From: Echinostoma caproni
Taxonomy: Eukaryota; Platyhelminthes; Trematoda; Plagiorchiida; Echinostomatidae
Direction of reading: 5' to 3'
Length of the DNA stretch: 28,672 nt
NCBI GenBank assembly: GCA_900618425.1
Contig: UZAN01042746.1
Location: 3,168 to 31,839, forward strand
Position 1 is the first letter of the stretch. Each line of letters opens with the position of its first letter. The notes under the pieces were generated by a model. It saw only the letters and a program-made list of their open reading frames with translations. It made no database searches and had not been told where the DNA came from. This document shows positions 1 through 11,400 of this stretch, one piece after another. The position numbers and the translations under genes are program-made.

Positions 1-678
1 CCCGCCACTCAGGTAAGTGCCCAGCACGTGGTTGGATGCAAGGGTGATAGAAATGACCCGCATTCGAGCAGGGCATTTGGGTGTTTTTTCTGTATGCCAC
101 TAATACCGTGTATGTCTATCTCCATCGTTCCAGGCTGTAAATCTGTCTGGCATAAACATTTACCCCACGTGTACACTAGCGAATAACATTACGTAGGAAG
201 TAATAATGTATCGTGTGGAATAATTGTGCTAAGAGGCGCTCAATACGGATCATTCTTTTGACCACGTTCTAGTTTCAGATAAACCTGTTTTGGAGTATGT
301 TAAAATTATTCTAGAATAAACGCACTGCCTTATTCACATGAAATGAGATCGAGTTCTTTCTTCATGTGATTAACGATCGGCTGTAATGATGATTTCATTT
401 GAAGGTGATGAAATGCGGTTCGCTGCAAACAAAATCTGTAGTGAATTTGTGTGTAAATTTACCAGGTCCGTCGGAAACTGTTTATTAGTTTGAACCATAT
501 TGCGGAGAGTAGACTCTCTCGTTTTCTTTGTCTTTCAGTGATAGGCGAGAATATCCCTCCACGTGAACCTTATTTGTGGATGCGGCTGGCTACGATAGTT
601 AGGAGGCCCGTGGATTACTTTGTAATGCGTACATTCGGACGTTTAATTGGATGGATAACAATGATTAACTGTAAATAG
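1..678 (+). CDS. 3' end of an unidentified plus-strand gene (two exon pieces)
   Basis: The window opens inside an exon: bases 1-12 run straight into a consensus donor (CAG|GTAAGT). The next strong acceptor, a pyrimidine tract ending TCTTTCAG, is at 538. Joining 12 to 539 splits a Val codon (G|TG) and leaves an open frame to TAG at 676-678. The last exon gives about 45 residues, basic and moderately hydrophobic, with three PR/RR pairs and a hydrophobic stretch near the C-terminus (IGWITMI). I do not recognise the family. No AATAAA follows closely, so the 3' UTR is undefined. The splice signals and joined frame are direct observations; that this is a real terminal exon is inference. The intron would be 13-538 (526 bp). 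Confidence 0.45.
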
Positions 679-2581
679 CACATTACAAATCGAAAAACAA
701 ATTGATGGCGCTGTAAATGCTGGATGGGTTTTTGGTGAACCGTTCGTAAATCCATGACCAGGCTCGGGAAACCACTGAAGACCTCACAACAATACAATTG
801 AAAATTATACTTTGTTCGTTGCGCATACCTGGAATTTATCTGACAAGTGACTGGAACAATGACCCACATGATGTACAATAACATCCACTGATTATGCACA
901 AACTTCTCAACTCTGCTGATTCAATCATAACTATCGATGACCTCAACCGAGGTTAATCGAAATGTTTGCTCCCTCTGTACCAACGCACTCACTATCGGTA
1001 ACTCCTCAACGATTGCCCGAAACTGTCACTTAGTGCTACCACTGTAATTTCACGTTAGCTTAACCTAACTTTTCTGCACAAGCACACAAACTAATTTTCC
1101 TTATCCCGGTCAACTTCTGACATTTTCACTATTACAACTTCTACCCAACTAGCACTGTGAAGGTATGAGTTCATCCGTTGTACTCCTTCCAGGTTAAGCA
1201 TAATATCACATTCTAAACCAGGCCCATTCATTCGTCTTCAAAGGTCTACTTCATGCATCGATCGATCACAATAGACCTCATTCCCCGACCCTGTGTGGTA
1301 GTTTAATTACACTATCAATCGGCTTATTGATTTCCGATGGTGAGCCGTCGTACTCGAGAACAAACAGTCAATCATCACATGATCTCCCGGGATTGTTTTG
1401 ACAATTTTGTAGGTGCGTGCAAGAGTGTGTGCATGTGTGCGCTAACGACACCGGTAAAACACCAAAATGGGCCGTTGTGATCTCAGTTAATCATTTTGTA
1501 ACCGTCACTATCGGCCCATTGATACCCGATGATAACACCCACATAACCAGTCTGGATCGGTTTGACGGTCGGGAAGTCTCGCTTTGCACCACAGTGAGAA
1601 AAACTTGATCAGCTCATGCACGTGAGCCATCCGTTGTGTAGTGATTGACTGCTGTGACGTGGGTAAAGTGACACGTATGGTGGCCCTCGAAACCTCACTC
1701 TGAAATGAGGGAGACGAAAGTTCTAATACCACTGGTACTTTACCGCACCTCTCGTAATCACTCACGCACACGAAGAAAAATAGAGCTGTCAAACATGAGC
1801 GCTTATTATAGTAACCAATAGCATGGTTCAAAAGATGTTTAGAAAAAAGGATTCAAGTTTCATGTGGGCCATAAATTCCTCTTTGTCTCCTGTGACCCTC
1901 TTCATTGGTCCTCTTCCACATTTCTAGTATTCAACCACTTGTTCTCTCGAGAGAGAAAGGGGAAAACAGAGTGCCATTAGCAATGCTGAGAACAGCCCTG
2001 ACCCACTTGTTTTCAAGGCCGTTACATTCATTCCCCAAAAATCTGCAGAGGCATCGAATCCATATCAAAGTTCTGCATCGCATAGTATGCTAAGTTTTGC
2101 TGTCAAGAGTAATTTTTGATTGCAATGACCACAAAGTATCAGTCGTGATTGTAACTGCAGTTAGCCCTCCCAGACTTTCACATTCACACGAACGCGATAA
2201 ATGGACTGCAGGCAGAATTCTAGCAGGGAAATTTGAGAGAAATCATTTCCACAGTGTATAATCTGTGATGACGCTACATTTCACTCGGCTGGTCTTGCCC
2301 CCCCCCCACCGCCTTTAGCGTGTGTGGTTTTAGACTCACCACTCCTCGTCAGCCAACAGGTTCAAATTGCTCAAGCGTGGTTTATACACCAAGAGACTGA
2401 ACTGATTGGTTCGTTTTATTGATATTAGCTGGATTCCACTTGGGAGTAGTCCACTCATTTATAAAGTTGTCTTACAATCCGGAATCAGAAAACAAACAGT
2501 TTGACTTTTGCATGTACATAGGTTGTGTTTTGTTCAGTCCCACAGTTACGAAACCTGCAGTGTCGATGGACTTTTGATAAT
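679..2581. other. No supportable gene; probable noncoding or old repeat sequence
   Basis: No frame here has convincing splice sites or family features. Overlapping opposite-strand frames at 1417-1608 and 1508-1831 shadow each other and look like chance. A run of ten C residues sits near 2297. Similar short phrases around 993, 1316 and 1507 (an ATCGGC...TTGAT..CCGATG pattern) hint at decayed internal repeats that I cannot classify. Confidence 0.4.
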
Positions 2582-2906
2582 TTAAATATTTAACGTGGGA
2601 GAAGAAGCACAAGATCCATGATTCACGTCAGTGCACCATATCAGCTGGCACTGCCATCCATCACCTACGAAACGAAAACTTCGACCCATGCCCAAATCGA
2701 GGATTTTATATTCTTGCATTAGTTGGTGCCACAAGCACCCTTGACTTTCTGTGAAACGCACCCCGACAAATTCCATGAAACAGTAAGGTTGACTCCGGAG
2801 TAACATGCAACCCAAGTTCAAAGCACGAAATCGAGCAACTATAATTATAAACAAATGTCTTTAATTACTTACCATTTTTTATCAAACGTACTTGAACCTT
2901 GGCCAT
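2582..2906 (-). CDS. Possible small gene with a 34-base intron, product unknown
   Basis: On the minus strand an ATG at 2906-2904 opens a 34-nt exon ending at 2873 with a perfect donor (G|GTAAGT). A 34-nt intron (2872-2839) ends in TAATTATAG, and a second exon (2838-2582) stays open to TAA. The joined frame is 96 codons plus stop, with eight cysteines and no clear signal peptide. Very short introns of this size are a known flatworm feature, which is the main support. Against it, no AATAAA follows the stop and I recognise no domain. TTAACAG lies just before the ATG, so this ATG may be internal to a longer gene with exons further upstream. Confidence 0.3.
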
Positions 2907-5423
2907 CTGTTAATACCATCACATGACAGGCCACGAGTTGTAGTAAAACCGTAGTAAGCTGGAAGCTACGTAATCGAACTTTTGGATCATTGAAAGAATT
3001 GTATTTGGACACTACACTTAACCTTAATTACCATTAGATCTATTCAAGCTTTCCCCCAATATGACGATAAATCATTAGAGATTCGTTCATCAGAAACTAT
3101 AAGAAGTTATTTAATTGCTCCGGTAGAGCACAAAGCAACACAAATCATAACACGGAATCGACCACGTCTTTGGATGATGTGTCTACTATTAACCATTTCG
3201 ATTGTATGTAGGGGGAGATAAACATTGATGAATAACAATTTTTCTGATTGGACACGATGCGGACTATTTTGTACGCAACAAATAGCCCGATTCGGCTTGC
3301 AATCCGAAGTAAGTCCCAGTGGTATGAATATCACTACGGTTAATTGAGTCAAAAACCAATTTGAGATATATAACTTAAAAGCACTCATTTGTATATTATG
3401 CGGGTGAACCCCTAGAGCTTGATACATCAAGCGATGGCGCCTAGGAAGCACATCTGCTCCGACACTTTTGGAGGATTGTAAGCGGTTTATTCTAGTCCTG
3501 CTTGTGATACCTTTCCAACACGGATTTCCTGTACCATTCTCGTTTCGGAACACGCATTGGAATAAATGTGTCTAATGCATTGTGCAATAAGTGTCTTATG
3601 GCAGTGTTGAACATTTAATTCGACCAAATATCAAGTTTTTCAAATGAGCAGGTTGAAGAATAGCTGGTTTATCGTTGTGTTTTATTGTGTTGTTTAACTC
3701 TAAGCGGGTCTCACTGTGCACCAATGTAACGGTCCAATATAGCCTGGGCTAAATGCTTTTGTGAACACTCTAAATTGATAACTTGAAGAGTAGTTGAGTC
3801 TATTTAGGCGCACCTAAGCACAACCGAGTATGTTCGGCACAGCGACACAGTAACGTTTCACGATCAAGTTTGAGATTAAAAGTTTCGAACACATGATTAG
3901 TCCGCAAGGTAAAATCACAATTTTTCGTCTTTCATTACCGAAAATAAAATCCGGAGAGAACTAACCTAAGTAGGTTGGCCGATTGCTTTCTGTCTACCAG
4001 GGCATATCTAATTGATTCTGTTATCAGATATTGAAGCGAAATGCGTGCACCATCACCCAACCACCCCCAAAAAAACGCAGTGACGTAAAATTTGTTCTTT
4101 AAAATGAATTTAACTATGGAGGAGACTAATGTTTTAGTCTTTCGAACCTCTACCTGTATTGTGAGATACTAAACATTTGTGAGAAGTACGCAAAAAGATG
4201 TGATCAGCAGTTTATTTCGAAGACCAAAAATGAACAAGACTTGTTGGAGCAAACTGTTGCTGTTTAGTGTGATAAACACAAGAATGCCCATCTGATAGTG
4301 GACCGTTCCATTACATATCCTGTGTGTTTGCGGGAATTCTGCAAACTTGTCCCAAATGAGATATTTTGTTATATGAATGACAATTTAACCATATCCTGAC
4401 CGTTATTGACAATAAATGACTATCCTCGACCAGCACAGTCTTGTGGAATTATAATACCTGGTGAGTTTTACCATAACTAAAAAGATCTATTTGAAAATAA
4501 AGGTAAAATAGCTCGAGTTATTGCGAAACCTCCAGCAGAGAATGTTGTTTTATTTAAATGATCTGCTGCACCGATGGCATATGGGAGCGAAACCAATTTT
4601 GCCTCAGAGTAACTTTAGGGTTTCGATTGGGCTCATAATAGAAGTATCGGTTATGTAGATATTGGGTATCTGGCCTTGATGCAAAGCTTATTGCGTGCTC
4701 ATAGCCGGTTATTTGGAAATTACAAGTTGTACCCCTCACGAATCGTCTCTGCTACATTATATTTGTGTGTATATATGCACATATACTGATCAAAAAGGTA
4801 CTTTGTCGGAGACAAAACGACATTTTAAATTTACTTTTATGTATATTTTTACATTCATTAAAATTTAATGTGACGTATATGGCTGTGCAACCTATATGTT
4901 TGCCTGGGGAAAACTGCAAGTCCCTTTTTTAAAATATGTAACTTTAAGAGTTGTACTTTTGGGTTGTTCTAAAGTTGTTTTATTGGAACAGCTCAAACAG
5001 AAAATCGGTTACAATTTCATTGGTTCAAATACCGTTTGACACAAAGACGTTTTTGAAGTTACCATTTCGATTTGTGTCCATCAATTCCTCAAGTGGCTTT
5101 CATTCACTGCATTCAAAACACTTTAGATGTAAACGTGAAACAAACGATTCGCCCCACCAAGATTAACCGAATTTTCTCAAGAAATCATAGAGAAGAATTT
5201 GCGTGCTTTATCAACATGGTTTAGCATATTCCTGGTACAAAAACGGATACAGTCGGGTGTAAACGTTTCGTGAGAAAACGGACAATTTCATAGCGATGTG
5301 AGAATTGAGTAACAAAACGGTAAAGTGACGGAAATGTTTCTGTGACCATGTTTCGCTCTTGGAACTTATTTAAAACTATGTGAATAGCCGTTTGATTCGA
5401 CAGATTTTTGGGCTATTGTAAAT
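2907..5423. other. Intergenic; unproven open frames only
   Basis: The longest frame is minus 3107-3553 (148 codons). It lacks clear splice sites, and about one frame of this length is expected by chance at this base composition. A second minus frame, 4748-4554, follows a GTAGCAG acceptor and ends with TAA overlapping an AATAAA signal (4549-4554). It could be a 65-codon terminal exon rich in Asn, Arg and Tyr, but nothing else supports it. A TATTTAAAA stretch at 5367-5375 may be the promoter element of the saposin-like gene that starts at 5424. Confidence 0.35.
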
Positions 5424-5498
5424 ATGTCATTCCTCTGCTCGCGAAAATCGTGTTTACTGTTCATTTTATTGTTGGGAGTGAAGTCAGACAAGATTGAC
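5424..5498 (+). CDS. SAPLIP plus gene, exon 1: signal peptide
   Basis: Twenty-five codons from ATG to a GAC|GTGAGT donor (phase 0). The N-terminus has basic residues (SRKS) before a hydrophobic core (CLLFILLLGV), and cleavage is likely after Lys-Ser near residue 21. The upstream TATTTAAAA at 5367-5375 could serve as the TATA element. Confidence 0.72.
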
Positions 5499-8400
5499 GT
5501 GAGTCTATTACCGACATGTCATCGGTCGTAATTTCATTCGTCTTTCCTGCTTAGAAATTTATAGGCTTAACCATACTGTACTCTTTCAAACTAATTAGTT
5601 TTATTAGATTCTTATCAACTACTGGTAAATTTTCCGAACTGGTTCAGATACATTATACAAAGTCCATGAATATAAAACGATACTTTGTTTGTTATGCCTT
5701 GTTTATGATGAATTCTTTATAGAATGGTAGACAATAATTAGATAACGGAATATAACACTTTGAACACAACAAGTAACACAATATGAGCATAATTGATATT
5801 GTTCAACAGTTTCGCGTGCTCTTAATCAGCTGTCTACGCACATTAAAAAGATCCAATTTTATCATAAGAATACCTTATAGGGACATTGACATAATTACAT
5901 GGGTTCCAGCAGAAAACACTGGGTCGTTGAATCATTCATTACCGAAATCATTTGGGTATGGGTGAAAGAGGAGGAGGGTAATGTTAGCATAAAAACGGTT
6001 ACGTAATGGAAAACGATTCACTGTGGTAGAAAGAGAGTTGAACGTGGTTAGGTAATAGGAAGACGATACAACTAGAAAGGAATTCGAACAGACGTATAAA
6101 GTTAACGGAGTGAAGTACTGGTCAATTAATTGGATGAAACAGAGTTACTTAATAAAAATTGAGAAGAGCGAAGTGTCAGCGATGATGTAAGAGAACGGCT
6201 GAGATGATGGGAAGTAAGGGGAAGGGGAATTGCCATGGTAATAACAGCTGCATAACAAAGGCCTTTTACACGCATAGGTCAGGCTTTAAACGGCTAATGA
6301 AAACCGCTTCAGCAAACCTAAGCATCCTTGGGCTTCGAAGTTCGAGTATAAAGCGGAAAGCTTTGCGTTTGTCAATGCAGTGTCCGGTATCCAGCAAATG
6401 TCGTCCCACTGCACTTGTTGGAAGTTTTCCGCCTCGAACTGGCAACTTATTCCGTACATGCTCGTTCATTCTGGTCGACAGCCCGAGTTCAGTCCTTCCG
6501 ACCGACTGCGAACCGCAAGTACACTGAAAAAGGTAAATGCAATTGGAGGTGACTGGATCACTGGATCTGTCTGTGTTTGACCGAATTACTGAGTTCACTG
6601 TCCTGCAAATCATTAGCAGCTTCGCCGCAGCCGTAGTACGAAGCCGACGACCAACTGGTGCATTTGCATTGTCTCCTTTAAATGATACACCAAAGAAAAC
6701 TGGTTTCTTTTCGACCGTAGTGTACGTTGGCCGGGGAGTGGTAGGGGTACAGTACTTCTCTGTAAAAGGCAGGGGATAACCGTTAGTGGACAAGGTATCC
6801 GTCAAATCTCTAGGTTCACTGTCATCAACTTCGGATCCCACAGGCGACGAACTGTGTAGAACAAGGTTCTTACCAATCCAATTTTGTACCGTAGAGGACA
6901 AACACTTTGGAAATATCAAAAATGGCCCGTCCATGTATACTTGTGATTAATTGATGTCAGAAGCGTCCCGTTCTTCAGTCTTGTCAGTTGTAGGTCTGGA
7001 AATAATAAAGAGCCATTAGTCTCACGTTCCAAAGTGAACTTGATATTATTGTGCATCCAGTTCAATTTGTTATACAAAACCATGGCATCTGTTTATAGCA
7101 CGTATTTCAATTTAGTTTATTTTAATCGTTCTTTAATGATAAAACGCAGCCAAAGCTTGAACAGACATCGTACTATACTGTAGTAACTTTTACCATTGGA
7201 AAAGGTTTTGTGTTGGTGATACGCAACCTCGCATATATTTTCCCATCAGTAACAGGATATTAGAATGAGGTGTTACCCTTTGTGCACTGAGCTGTTTCAG
7301 GGTGTATATTTCACGAATACATTGCAAAAGAACCGATTTTTCTACCAATTTGAATGCATTAAATCAATTACCACTATTCACAATAATGATTTCAGAATCC
7401 GGGAGAAATCGGTGCCAAAAGCAGTGAGTTGATCGTTGACTGTCAATGAAAGGAGACTGTATTGGATTAAGTTGAGATCAAGTTGAGATCTAGAAACAAC
7501 GCGCAGGAAACTGGTATTTTGAACCACCAAACGCAAATTAGAACAATCGTGTTTCCAACAAACCTGTTTTCATACAACCAGCCTGGAAATCATGATAATA
7601 ATCGCAAACCGTAAATATTTATACTTGGACCATCCTTACCACTGTTTCTAGTTGCAGTTCTAGTCCGTTGTAGCGTATGCCATTTTCTTTTGTTATTGAT
7701 CAAAAGAAAGTCTCTGATTCATTGTGTTTACCAATAAAACAGATTCTCACAAAGTAGACAGATAGTCAGCATTGATGTGGCATGGATAAAAACAAGATAG
7801 AAGATGAAGACATTTTACTGAATAAACTACTAGCTAGCCAGCTGAGTGTATCGTCTGACTAGTTTGAAGCCTTTTACAGAATATTTATTTACTTTTACTG
7901 AAGATGTCCAACTCAAATGCTATTGTTGTTGTCATACTTGGAGCAAATAAACGGTTAAAACGATAATGATGAAAACGTTGGAAGGCTGTCTATATGAGCA
8001 GTGAACCCAACAGCCGCAGCCTAATGATAAAAAAGTGGAATCAATGTTGTCCTTTCCGGCTCTTGTGCTCGCGAATGCATTTTGAACTTGTCAATTGTCG
8101 CATCCGAAAACATTTGAATTCAGGAAAAATGAGATGTTAATTGAATATAACTGTATCCTCATGATTAGCTCCTTCTAAATTGATGATTGCAATAATATTA
8201 CACTAATAGTCATATAAAGTCCACCTGAAGCATAGAAGATCAACTCCCGACATTCAAAACTTGACATCTGACCTTGTCATGCCTGAATGTACTGCACATT
8301 ACGAAAGTGACCACTATTCACTATGGGACACTCCTCGTGATGCAAATTACAAAATTTCGATTCACATTTTGCAGATGCATGCAAAGGGTGTATGCTGTTT

Positions 8401-11400
8401 ATGAAATCGAGCTCCAATATACTTCAACAAAAGGCATTCCAGGAGAAGCTGTTTAAGCGTGTGAAGATAATTTGTGAACATGACTTTCTACAACACATTC
8501 CAACTCTGGTAAGTAGTTTCACTAAATCACTGATCTATTTAAACAGTGCTATCACCGATAACAAAAGGATTTCTCACCAGTTCTGCAGTTTCCAAAATTT
8601 TATTTACTGTAGACGAATGTATCTTGAATGATTATGAAAGTCATCGCAAATAGTATAAGAGTCTTCAAAACCTTTTGATGCGATCCTTTAGATCCGTCAA
8701 TTAAACTGCTTTGCCGAGTTTTTGGATACATTGATTTTGACAGTTTTAGTCAAATGCACCTCCCTGCAAACACTCAATCCGTGAGAGAGATAGAGGGATA
8801 TGTACATGCAGCACTTGGGGTTCAGATAATTCTGTCAGGACTTGCAGAACATCAGTGTGTATTTATTTCGTTTATCCGTAGAAACAACAATGCAAAACAT
8901 TCATGGAAAACCACGCAACAAAAGCAATGAATGAAATTTTGAACTTTCTGACGCCATCCCGATTATGCGAGGTAAGTGAACATTTTACTCTCGACCATGG
9001 CTGAAAACATTTTCAGTGGTGAAAATGCGATGATGTTCTTCTTGTGATTCCTCATCGACATTTCAATGTTACCATACTTACAGGCAGTTCCACGGTGACG
9101 TTTTGAATCTGTGCTGCATAAAAATAGAATGAGGACGTTGTTTTTCCATAGAAGAGATCAACGCGTCTAACAGCTGATGTTCTTCGTCGAATGGTTGTGT
9201 CTTCTCTGATTATATGAACTGTATACAGATTAGGGATAATTTATAATTTTTTTCTTTTCTTTTTCATTTTGTTAAATGTACAAAGCCAAAATTGTCAGGA
9301 AGGGGGAAGCCACCGATCAAAGACCTGTCATCATACACGTAATGGGGAATTTCAAACGCTGGTGGTGGGGTTCGAGCCTACATCCTCTGGGACGAAAATG
9401 TATTTTTGGTTACCACCGGGCTACCAACGTCCGCACGCTAAGAAAACTGACGTACACAATAACTGACCAGTAACCCAAATAACTGTCAGAAACATAGGAC
9501 TCATCAAAATCTGGGCACTCCCGATCGCTGCTTATTCTGATGACCATCGTCTGTTTGATATTTGGTCATACCATTCAATTTGGAATTAACCAACCTCCTG
9601 ATGATTCAGAAGTGAATGAAGAATAATTGATGATACTATGTTAAAAGGTAAGGGGCATTTACAACTTCTGGCTGCTACGACGTTCCATAGTAAAGCAATT
9701 CTCAGGGATAATGAACCGGGTGCCACAATAGCTACCAGCTAGCAATTGTCAGGGCCTTGATACATCTTTTACTTCCTCGTATTCCTGGTGTAGCATAAAG
9801 AGGAATCAAAATATTTCGAAAGAGCAAACATATGCATCTTGCTAATGTTGATAAAGATTCTGGGGATCTCGAAGCATATCAGGATAGTCAAAATGCGTGA
9901 GGAAGCTTTTTAGTAAAATATATGGGTCAAAGTCCGAATTTATCACCAGATAAAACAGCGAACTATCCTCGCTACCAACATTTTCCACTGCGAGATGCCA
10001 GGAGTGGGTTTTACACCAATAGTGATCATATCAGGGTCACCACTTTCTCGCATTCGGGAAGATTATGATGGAGTCACAACCTAAATACACGAGTGCTAAG
10101 ATGAACAATTTTATACTGGTGCCCTCATATTATCAAGATAGCTTATAGGCTGATTTATAAGAGCAAAGGAGGTGGTGAACAAATGGGTAACTATACTGAG
10201 GTACATCAAGGAGCTTGCGAGTTTGATTATCATCATCGTCATTTTTGAAATAAACTTCAGTTTCCAATAAAATACCTCTACATCGATAGCTATGGCTGGA
10301 GGTCATTTACTCCCAAATTTATCTCTCACTGCTGTGTTCTGAGCTCTGTCGTATCAACGTTTGAATTTTCACGACTTTGCGTGTCATAACAAAATTTGTA
10401 GTAGTTTGAAACAGATACATATTTATACACATTGAGCAAGGCCTTTTTCTCCAAGGTAATTTGAATGAATTGATCTAATGGTACACAAACTACTCGATAT
10501 AGAAGTGAAATTTTACAAGTAACTTGCCTTTCATGAATCTGGATTTTTATTTCACAATAAGTGCACATTCAGCCTTCATTCCATTTTTCATTATTAGATG
10601 CTTAATGTTTGCACAGTTAAAGACAATTCCGGTAAGTTACTTCGGTTTTGTCTTGAACGCTCTCGAGGTTAACACCAAACAATATCCGTTTCACTGATTT
10701 TGTGCATTACTCAGGCAGAACGGATTAAATAATTATTGGGAACATAAGCGATAGTGTTGGTTGCAGTGGCGGTAATATAATTTCATTGCTTTACTTGATT
10801 CCCATTGGGATTTTGGTTCAGTAACATCCATATGTCCCTTTGTATGTGTTCTGTAGTTCGATGTACGTATGCTCTTAATCCATCGCAAATTCCTTAACGA
10901 CACTGTGCTTGGAACCTGACTGAATGAAACACGGTAAGACGAGAAAATTCAGCTTTACTCACAACTCTTTTAATTACTAAAATGAAAAAAATAAGTGAAC
11001 ATATAAGAAGCCTTACTGCGAGGAGGAATGTTTTCATGCTTGTTGGGGTTCAAAACAGCACGCAACATACATCGTACAGCGAACCGTTTTAGATCGAGTA
11101 GTTGAAGTGCAAGGTATTTGTGACTCCCATTAGACAGTTCTTGGTTCAAATCCCGGCAGAGACGCCAGAATAGTGCACACACTACAAAAGAGTTCTTACC
11201 GAAACACAATCGCTGCTTAATTATTTCTGTCGATCACTACACTGTTTAACCACATTAATACACATGTAAGCTTACACTGGAGTTCAGTAAATATTTTTCT
11301 ATCCAAAAGGAGGCCGCTGACAATTCATGAAAATATTATTTACAATACAGTTACGCGAAGGGATTACACAATGCAGTGACAATATGGCATAGGACACTCC

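Noticed and set aside
3107..3553. 148-codon minus-strand frame as a gene
   Set aside because: About one frame this long is expected by chance; no clear donor, acceptor, polyadenylation signal or family motif.
9096..9098. Selenocysteine at TGA
   Set aside because: No SECIS-like structure seen, and read-through would add 23 residues unlike any saposin tail; kept only as a remote option.
10598..10631. 34-nt exon (phase 0 to 1) as exon 2 of a third SAPLIP gene
   Set aside because: Splice signals and phase fit, but no signal-peptide exon upstream or CxxC exon downstream was found.
11080..11170. Functional tRNA gene
   Set aside because: A and B boxes are present but the T stem is mismatched and the acceptor strands do not pair.
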